This document shows positions 13,200-18,176 of a stretch of 18,176 nt of DNA, in pieces (position 1 is the first letter of the stretch; each line of letters starts with the position of its first letter). The stretch lies in the NCBI GenBank assembly GCA_905213905.1, contig CAJMKD010000040.1, forward strand, positions 1 to 18,176, given 5' to 3'. The notes below the pieces were generated by a model. The model was given only the letters and a program-made list of their open reading frames with translations. It did not search any database and had not been told where the DNA came from. The position numbers were made by a program, and so were the translations under genes. The DNA is from an uncultured Sutterella sp. (GTDB taxonomy: Bacteria; Pseudomonadota; Gammaproteobacteria; Burkholderiales; Burkholderiaceae_F).

Positions 13200-15422
13200 T
13201 CAGGCATTCTTCGATTCAGTCTTCTTCTTGACGCTCACGGGCATCTCGAAGTAGGCCGGATAGCCGCTCATCGGGTCGCGCACGTCGCGCGAGACGAGCT
13301 TCTGCGTGTTTTCTTTGCCAAGCCACCCGTACTGGGCGTCGATCATGCCGGGCGGCACGATGATCGAAACCATCACGCGCGCTTCAATGGGTCCGCCGTA
13401 GGGCGAGCGGATTTCCACCGTGTCGCCTTCGCGAATGCCGCGCCTTTGCGCTTCGTCCGGATGGATGTTGATCGTGAGCCGGTCTTCGATTTCGAGAAGG
13501 TACGGCTGGTCGCTTCGGGTCTTCGAATGCGTGATGAAGGGCTTGCGTGCGCCGTTAAGGAATCGCAGGTTGAATTCCTCGGTGAGCGGCAGCATGGGCT
13601 TATAGATCGGAATGGCGCTGTAGCCGTGCTTCTTGGCGCGCTCGCTCGAAAAGTCGAGCTTGCCGCTCACGGTGTTGAAGCCGGGCTTGCCGTCGGGGCG
13701 CATGCGGCCGGTTTCGTACTTGCGGAAGCCGGGCTCGGGCGCGGGCACGCTCGACATCGCCGGAAGCGCCGCTTCGAAGGCATCCCAGCCTTTGCCGCCG
13801 AGCGTCTTGATGACGAAGTCGCAGGCGGCCTTGGGGTCGCCGTTGAAGAAGTGCTCGGGCTTGTCGACAATGCAGCCGAGCTCGAACGCAATGCGCCAGT
13901 CTTCGCGGCATTCGCCAAGCGGCTTCAAAGGTTTTCTCACCGCGATCTTCGGACCGTACCAGGCAAAGGGCGCATAGCGCTCATAGTTCATGGCCGCAGG
14001 CAGAATGATGTCGAGGTCCGTGTGGGAGTCCGGCCGATAGAAGTAGTCGCTCGAGAACGCGAAGTCGAGCTTGCGGAGCGCTTCGCGGTAGATGTCGGGC
14101 GAGGGCCAGATGTTGACGTTGAAGCCCCAGCCGCAGAACATGCGCACCTTGCCTTCGGCCACCCATTCCGGGAAGTTGTTCGGGCTGCACTGATCCTTCA
14201 TCTCGTGCCAGAGCGGCACGAGCGTTCGGTCAAGGCGCCGGGCCTTCTGCTCGGGCTGATTGAACCAGGCGACTTCCGAGAGCGCAGGATGAAGCCCGTA
14301 AGCGGCCATGCCGAGGCCTTTCGGGCCCTGGGCAAAGGCGCTTCCGCCCTTGGCGTCGATGTAGCCCATGATGATCGGCAGCAGCAGGAGCGCGCGCGTG
14401 TTGTTGACGCCATTCGAATTGTGCGAGAGCGACTGCGTCGTGAGCGAGAAGGCGCCCGGGCCTTTGGCCCAGAGGCGGGCGGCTTCGATGACGAGATTCG
14501 CCGGCACGCCCGTGATTTCCTCGGTCTTTTCAGGCGTGAAGGCTTCGGCGTAGGCGGCGTATTCCTCGAAGCCGTGCGTCCATTTTTCGACGAAGGCCTT
14601 GTCGTAGAGATTTTCCTTGATGAGCACGCGGATCATGCCGGCGGCGAGCGCCGCGTCCGTGCCGATTCTCGGCTGCAGATGAATGTCGGCGGTTTCGGCT
14701 GCCTTTGTGCGGCGCGAGTCGATCGTGATGATCTTCATGCCGGCCGCCTTTGCCTTCATGATCGAGCGCCACCAGTCGAGCGGCTGCGACCAGACGTTCG
14801 TCGCCATCAGCATGAAGACCTTCGTGTCGGGCGTGGGCAGGCTGCCGTTGTTGGGACAGCCGAAATTGAGCTCTTCGGCCATCATGCAGCCCGAGCGGCA
14901 GCCGACCGAAGATTCCGTGCACCAGGTGGTCGAGCCGAAGTAGCGCGCGAGGCGGTAGATGGCCGGACGCGGCTCCTTCGGGTCGCCTGCGTAGAACATG
15001 ACGGCTTCGGCGCCGTATTTCTCGCGCGTGGCGAGCATCTTCGCGGCAATCGTCTTGTAGGCTTCGTCCCAGCTGATGCGCACCCAGCCTGGATCGGCCG
15101 AACCCTTCGGGTTCGTGCGCTTCATCGGGTAGAGGAGGCGGTTCGGGTTGTAGAGGCGCTGCAGCGTCGAGAGGCCTTTCGAACAAAGAATGTTCCTCGG
15201 GTTTTCCGTCCAGTTTTCGATTCGCGTGACGGTGTTGCCTTTGGCGTAAAAGCGGATGCCGCACTGCGGCACGTGATTGCAGGAATCGCAGATCGTGTAG
15301 CCGATCCATTCATCGCTTTGCGCGCCGGGCGCCGCTTTGGCAAAAAGGCCGGGCGCGGCCGCGGCGGCCGAGCCGAGCGCAACGGTCTTCAAGAGGCCGC
15401 GGCGGGTGATTTGGGGGGCCAT
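13200..15422 (-). CDS. Tat-exported molybdopterin (bis-MGD) oxidoreductase catalytic subunit
   Basis: The 740-residue protein begins with a twin-arginine signal (TRRGLLKTVALGSAA) and has the DMSO-reductase-family domain order. The N-terminal [4Fe-4S] site has Cys45, Cys48, Cys54 and Cys80, i.e. an unusual C-x2-C-x5-C-x25-C where x3 is commoner. The probable molybdenum ligand is a cysteine in TESSVGCRSGC (Cys175 the best candidate). The C-terminal molydopterin-dinucleotide-binding domain contains HSKTRSDQPYLLEIED and DEAQRRGIREGDTVEI. A cysteine ligand fits periplasmic polysulfide/thiosulfate-reductase-like or related enzymes, but the substrate cannot be named. AAAAAGGAG precedes the ATG. The ferredoxin and TorD-type chaperone follow in the operon. 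Confidence 0.92.
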   Translation of the reverse strand: MAPQITRRGLLKTVALGSAAAAAPGLFAKAAPGAQSDEWIGYTICDSCNHVPQCGIRFYAKGNTVTRIENWTENPRNILCSKGLSTLQRLYNPNRLLYPMKRTNPKGSADPGWVRISWDEAYKTIAAKMLATREKYGAEAVMFYAGDPKEPRPAIYRLARYFGSTTWCTESSVGCRSGCMMAEELNFGCPNNGSLPTPDTKVFMLMATNVWSQPLDWWRSIMKAKAAGMKIITIDSRRTKAAETADIHLQPRIGTDAALAAGMIRVLIKENLYDKAFVEKWTHGFEEYAAYAEAFTPEKTEEITGVPANLVIEAARLWAKGPGAFSLTTQSLSHNSNGVNNTRALLLLPIIMGYIDAKGGSAFAQGPKGLGMAAYGLHPALSEVAWFNQPEQKARRLDRTLVPLWHEMKDQCSPNNFPEWVAEGKVRMFCGWGFNVNIWPSPDIYREALRKLDFAFSSDYFYRPDSHTDLDIILPAAMNYERYAPFAWYGPKIAVRKPLKPLGECREDWRIAFELGCIVDKPEHFFNGDPKAACDFVIKTLGGKGWDAFEAALPAMSSVPAPEPGFRKYETGRMRPDGKPGFNTVSGKLDFSSERAKKHGYSAIPIYKPMLPLTEEFNLRFLNGARKPFITHSKTRSDQPYLLEIEDRLTINIHPDEAQRRGIREGDTVEIRSPYGGPIEARVMVSIIVPPGMIDAQYGWLGKENTQKLVSRDVRDPMSGYPAYFEMPVSVKKKTESKNA

Positions 15423-15539
15423 GTTTCTTCTCCTTTTTGAGGTCGGCTGCGGGGCGGTTTTTCGGGGCAGCGCGCCGCAGTCCGATAGAGACGGTAGCAG
15501 GCCCTATGACAGGACAAAATGCAGAAATCCCAGCCTATT

Positions 15540-15600
15540 TGCGCACCGTTGAGCATGGGCCGCACTCAAATTTGAGGACTGCGAGTGAGCTGCGTGCGCA
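15540..15600. promoter_or_regulatory. Concentric inverted repeats upstream of the molybdoenzyme operon
   Basis: A perfect 12-bp palindrome CTCAAATTTGAG (15565-15576) is centred within half a base of an outer perfect 7-bp inverted repeat, TGCGCAC (15540-15546) and GTGCGCA (15594-15600). The site lies about 120-180 bases before the molybdoenzyme start codon. The LysR protein encoded at the end of the cluster is an obvious candidate binder, which is inference. Confidence 0.5.
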
Positions 15601-15695
15601 GAAATGAGGCCTTCCAGCTTTCCTAAGGCGCGCTTTGGGCGAGCCGATCGGAGGGGGCCGAAGTGCGCCAGCCGATGCATGAAAGCGCTTTCGGT

Positions 15696-15751
15696 TCAAT
15701 TCGAATACCGCGCTTTAAATGAATTTTCGATTAATCGTCGATTCGAATTGA
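15696..15751. promoter_or_regulatory. Inverted repeat around the H-NS promoter
   Basis: TCAATTCGAAT (15696-15706) and ATTCGAATTGA (15741-15751) are perfect 11-bp inverted copies. Each contains the self-complementary core ATTCGAAT; the cores are 42 bases apart, four helical turns. A further palindrome CGATTAATCG lies between them (15728-15737). The right copy overlaps the -35 box. Confidence 0.55.
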
Positions 15752-15775
15752 CAGCGGCGCGGTTTTTCTTAGAAT
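15748..15775 (+). promoter_or_regulatory. Sigma-70 promoter of the H-NS gene
   Basis: A consensus -35 box TTGACA (15748-15753) and a near-consensus -10 box TAGAAT (15770-15775) are separated by 16 bases. Transcription would start near 15782, leaving about 30 bases of leader before the ATG. Confidence 0.75.
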
Positions 15776-15813
15776 CCGAAAATCGAGAAACAACTCTACG
15801 GGAGGAGTCCCCA

Positions 15814-16161
15814 ATGGAAGATTTTCAGAATGAATGGAGCGCGCTGCTCGAGGAACGAAAGAATTGGGAAGCCAAGATGGCGAATCTGCGCAGCAAGATG
15901 CTCGAAGAGTGCGTGCATCTCATCAAGCAGTTCGACTTCACGGCTGAAGAACTCGGCTTCGGCCGCACGACCGGCTCGATCCTGAGAGGCAAGAAGCCCC
16001 GCAAGTCTGCGCCCCCGAAGTTCCAGAGCCCCTATGAATCGGGCGTCACCTGGAACGGCACGGGCCGCGCGCCGCGCTGGTATGTGAAGGCCAAGCAGGA
16101 AGGCTTCACCGACGAGCTTCTCCTCATTGAAAAGCCCGCGCAGAAGGAAGCGGCGGAATAA
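15814..16161 (+). CDS. H-NS family nucleoid-associated protein
   Basis: The 115-residue protein has an N-terminal helical, heptad-rich part (about 1-45; EERKNWEAKMANLRSKMLEECVHLI) fit for oligomerisation, a basic linker with GKKPRKSAPPK (59-69), and the C-terminal DNA-binding motif VTWNGTGRAPRWYV (78-91). The last matches the W-x-G-x-G-R-x-P core of H-NS/BpH3-type proteins in betaproteobacteria. It probably binds AT-rich DNA and silences transcription. GGGAGGAG precedes the chosen ATG; the open frame runs further upstream through the promoter and is not coding there. Its own promoter is AT-rich, consistent with self-regulation. Monocistronic, followed by a terminator. Confidence 0.9.
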   Translation: MEDFQNEWSALLEERKNWEAKMANLRSKMLEECVHLIKQFDFTAEELGFGRTTGSILRGKKPRKSAPPKFQSPYESGVTWNGTGRAPRWYVKAKQEGFTDELLLIEKPAQKEAAE

Positions 16162-16174
16162 TCGCCAGAAGAAA

Positions 16175-16200
16175 TCGAAGCGAACCGTCCTTCGCTTCGA
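16175..16200. repeat. Perfect 10-bp hairpin after the H-NS gene
   Basis: TCGAAGCGAA pairs perfectly with TTCGCTTCGA around a 6-base loop, 13 bases after the H-NS stop codon. On the minus strand it is preceded by a T-rich run, so it may be an accessory terminator or an RNA-end stabiliser. Confidence 0.5.
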
Positions 16201-16214
16201 AAAATAAAAACGAC

Positions 16215-16252
16215 AAAAAAGGCGCAGCCCCAAAACGGTGCTGCGCCTTTTG
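16215..16252. terminator. Bidirectional rho-independent terminator, H-NS gene and flavoprotein gene
   Basis: GGCGCAGC (16221-16228) pairs with GCTGCGCC (16240-16247), followed by TTTT on plus and preceded by AAAAAA, which gives TTTTTT on minus. It can stop both the plus-strand H-NS transcript and the minus-strand flavoprotein transcript, whose stop is at 16319. Confidence 0.85.
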
Positions 16253-16318
16253 AGCTTTCGGAAAGCCGGACGTCGGTTCGCAAGAAGCGATATGCCGTCC
16301 GACTGTCGGATTACTCAA

Positions 16319-17854
16319 TTACGCGGCATTTTCCGGTGCCTTCGCGGCGGCCGTACCGGCGATGCGGCCGAAGACGAGGCAGTCCAGAATGGCGACCGAA
16401 CCGAGACGCACGGCGCCGTGCACGCCGCCCGTGGCTTCGCCGGCAGCGTAGAGGCCGGGGATCGGGTTGTAGGTGATCACGTCGAGAACGCCGCAGTTTT
16501 CGTCGGTGATCAGACCGCCCATGCAGTGGTGAACCTTCGGCTGGCATTCGCCGACGTACCACGGACCGTCAACCATCGGAACCTGGTCGTTGTTGATGTA
16601 GCGGCCCCAGGCCGGATCCTTCTTCGATTCAACAGCCTTGTTGAATTCGTCGACGGTCTTCTTGAGGGCGTCGTAGGGGATGCCCTGGCCCTTGGCGAGG
16701 TCTTCGAGGGTCTTGTATTCGAAGACGATCTTCATCTCGAGCATCTTTTCAAGGAAGCCCGGACGCTGCTTCTTGAGCGGTTCGACGTTCTTGCCCTGGG
16801 CAATGGCGAAGGCCTTGCGGCCGGCCTGCTGTTCGAGCATGATCGCGTCGGCGCGGACCTTGCGGTTGGCGAGTTCGTTCACGAAGCGGTTGCCTTCGGA
16901 GTTGACCCAAATGCCGTATTCGGCAGCAGCCGTCTGGTTGAACTGCCAGCCGATGCCCATGCCCTTTTCCTTCGGGTTGCCCCACGGGCCGCACTGGATC
17001 CAGTCGTTCTGAACCTGCAGGCAGCCGATGGCGGACGTTTCACGCCAGAGTTCGGACGTGGCGCCCGGCTGGTTGGTCGTGTCGAGGTCAGCCGAAAGCT
17101 TCGGGTCCTGGAAGGTGCGGAACTTCACGTCCGCGGCGAAGCCGCCGTAGCAGCAGACGACGCCCTTCTTGGCGCGCAGGAACTTTTCCTTGCCCGTGTC
17201 GGCCTTCGGGAAGCGATAGCCTTCGCGAACCTTGACGCCGACGACGGCACCGGCCTTGTTGCGGATGATGTGCTCGACGTAGCAGCGGTTCTTCATCGGA
17301 ATGCCGAGCTTCTTCACCATGTCGATTTCCTTGGTGACGATGCCCGAGCCCGAGCCGTTCTTCGTCGTGACGTAGCGCGGAACGCTGTGGCCGCCTTCCT
17401 GGCCGATGGCGTCAGGAAGGAATTCAACGCCGAGGGTGTTCACGCACCATTCATAGTTCGAGAGGGCGTGCTCGGCAAGCAGGCGCACCTTCTTCTTGTC
17501 GTTGAGGTACTGGCCGGCAACGAGAATGTCCTTTTCAAGGAGGTCGACCGAGTCTTCAATCTTGTGCATCTTCTGCTGCGGGCAACCCGTAGCGGTCAGA
17601 ATGCCGCCGTTGATGATCGAGTTGCCGCCGAAGGCGGTCATCTTTTCGAGAACGACGACGCTGGCGCCGGCGTTCTTCGCCTCAATAGCGGCAGCAAGAC
17701 CAGCAAAGCCGGAACCGATGACGATGACGTCATAGGTTTCGTCCCACTTGATGGACTCGTCGATTTCGTGCGCCATGAGCGGGGATGCAGCAAGCGCGGC
17801 TCCGCCGGCGAGCGTGCTGGCAATAAGGCTGCGGCGCGAAATCTGGTTGGACAT
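16319..17854 (-). CDS. Tat-exported FAD-dependent fumarate-reductase-like flavoprotein
   Basis: The 511-residue protein starts with a twin-arginine signal (SRRSLIASTLAGGAA) and has the FAD-binding dinucleotide fold VIVIGSGFAGLAAAIEA (43-59). It then shows the catalytic landmarks of the fumarate reductase/FccA/urocanate reductase family: GNRFVNEL with Arg331 shortly after, VHHCMGG with His442-His443, and GAVRLGSVAILDCLVFGR with Arg483. It lacks the haem and FMN-binding domains of flavocytochrome c, so it needs a separate electron donor. The usual GANRLGGNA signature reads GAVRLGSVA, which suggests a substrate other than fumarate. GGAGAG precedes the ATG. No cytochrome partner is adjacent. A structured leader precedes it. 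Confidence 0.88.
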   Translation of the reverse strand: MSNQISRRSLIASTLAGGAALAASPLMAHEIDESIKWDETYDVIVIGSGFAGLAAAIEAKNAGASVVVLEKMTAFGGNSIINGGILTATGCPQQKMHKIEDSVDLLEKDILVAGQYLNDKKKVRLLAEHALSNYEWCVNTLGVEFLPDAIGQEGGHSVPRYVTTKNGSGSGIVTKEIDMVKKLGIPMKNRCYVEHIIRNKAGAVVGVKVREGYRFPKADTGKEKFLRAKKGVVCCYGGFAADVKFRTFQDPKLSADLDTTNQPGATSELWRETSAIGCLQVQNDWIQCGPWGNPKEKGMGIGWQFNQTAAAEYGIWVNSEGNRFVNELANRKVRADAIMLEQQAGRKAFAIAQGKNVEPLKKQRPGFLEKMLEMKIVFEYKTLEDLAKGQGIPYDALKKTVDEFNKAVESKKDPAWGRYINNDQVPMVDGPWYVGECQPKVHHCMGGLITDENCGVLDVITYNPIPGLYAAGEATGGVHGAVRLGSVAILDCLVFGRIAGTAAAKAPENAA

Positions 17855-18176
17855 AGCTGTTTACTCTCCTTTTGCAATGACGGGTCGCCGTTGGATGGCG
17901 CTTTGCTCGATACCGTCGCCCAAGATCCCTTCTGGCTCGACGCGGGCTATGGGCGCTGCAGGACGGGGGCTTTTTAAGGTCCCGCCCGTCGATCGCTTCT
18001 GCTCGGACCCGGGCGGCATGGCGCTTTCGCGCTGCCTCGGCGATGCGTGCGGCACGCGCCGCACGCTGTCTACAACCGTCAATACTCATTTTGATTGACG
18101 TTCGGCCGGAGAGGATGATTTTGGTCAAACTGCCTGCGGCAGTGGGCGTAAGTCCTAATGGGAGAAATCAGCTAGC
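17855..18176 (-). promoter_or_regulatory. Structured leader/promoter region of the flavoprotein gene
   Basis: No gene is supported in these 322 bases. Several hairpins are visible: GACGGG (17962-17967) with CCCGTC (17985-17990); a two-part stem at 18014-18035; and a perfect 9-bp stem GCGTGCGGC (18045-18053) with GCCGCACGC (18058-18066), loop ACGC. An inverted repeat CGTCAAT (18077-18083) and ATTGACG (18094-18100) with 10-base spacer lies further upstream and may be an operator. No convincing promoter could be fixed. Confidence 0.4.

Larger units (their letters stand above)
15423..15813. other. Divergent control region between the molybdoenzyme operon and the H-NS gene
   Basis: No gene is supported in these 391 bases. 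The left half holds concentric inverted repeats (15540-15600) probably serving the minus-strand molybdoenzyme operon. The right half becomes AT-rich and holds a sigma-70 promoter and an inverted repeat for the plus-strand H-NS gene. Confidence 0.6.

Noticed and set aside
13038..15440. 800-residue plus-strand open frame opposite the molybdoenzyme
   Set aside because: Antisense to a clearly recognisable protein; its length reflects high GC in codon position three of the real gene.
17730..18128. Arg/Ala-rich 132-residue minus-strand open frame
   Set aside because: Overlaps the Tat signal region of the flavoprotein in another frame and is low-complexity; typical GC-rich shadow frame.
18130..18176. 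Possible insertion-sequence end near CTGCC-TGC-GGCAG and GGGCGTAAGTCC
   Set aside because: Only a few dozen bases are available at the window edge and no matching inverted end or target duplication can be seen.

Overview
The window is GC-rich bacterial DNA with dense, short-spaced genes and clear Shine-Dalgarno sites. The gene set suggests an anaerobic or microaerophilic betaproteobacterium, most like the Sutterellaceae (Sutterella/Parasutterella type). It includes a Tat-exported molybdoenzyme with ferredoxin subunit and TorD-type chaperone, a Tat-exported fumarate-reductase-like flavoprotein, an H-NS protein of the betaproteobacterial type, and TonB/ExbBD. The taxon is inferred from gene content; no rRNA or marker gene is present.

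Layout: (1) 153-2720, plus strand: an 11-helix membrane protein of unknown function followed by a Tat-exported metallo-beta-lactamase-fold protein. (2) 2843-6192, plus: an unusually long CobW/G3E GTPase, then ExbB, ExbD and a short TonB, a likely metal or corrinoid handling and uptake-energising block. (3) 6193-6679: non-coding, with a 23-bp tandem repeat and a long hairpin. (4) 6680-8574, minus: a GsiB-like periplasmic peptide-binding protein, preceded by a 44-residue leader ORF containing Trp-Trp-Trp and a terminator hairpin with alternative pairings, i.e. the layout of a tryptophan attenuator. (5) 8795-9466 minus, a GNAT acetyltransferase, divergent from 9593-10561 plus, a homocysteine S-methyltransferase. 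(6) 10631-15422, minus: molybdopterin oxidoreductase, four-cluster ferredoxin, TorD-like chaperone, then after a terminator a LysR regulator. (7) 15814-16161 plus, an H-NS-type protein with a strong promoter. (8) 16319-17854, minus, a Tat-exported FAD reductase with a structured leader.

Taken together the genes fit a bacterium that respires small organic or inorganic acceptors in the periplasm (molybdoenzyme, flavoprotein) and scavenges peptides, methyl groups and metals. The most notable signal is the apparent Trp-dependent attenuator in front of a lone peptide/glutathione-binding-protein gene instead of a trp biosynthesis operon. Concentric or long inverted repeats before the molybdoenzyme operon, the LysR gene and the H-NS gene are good candidate operators. 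No tRNA, rRNA, CRISPR array or intact insertion sequence was seen.
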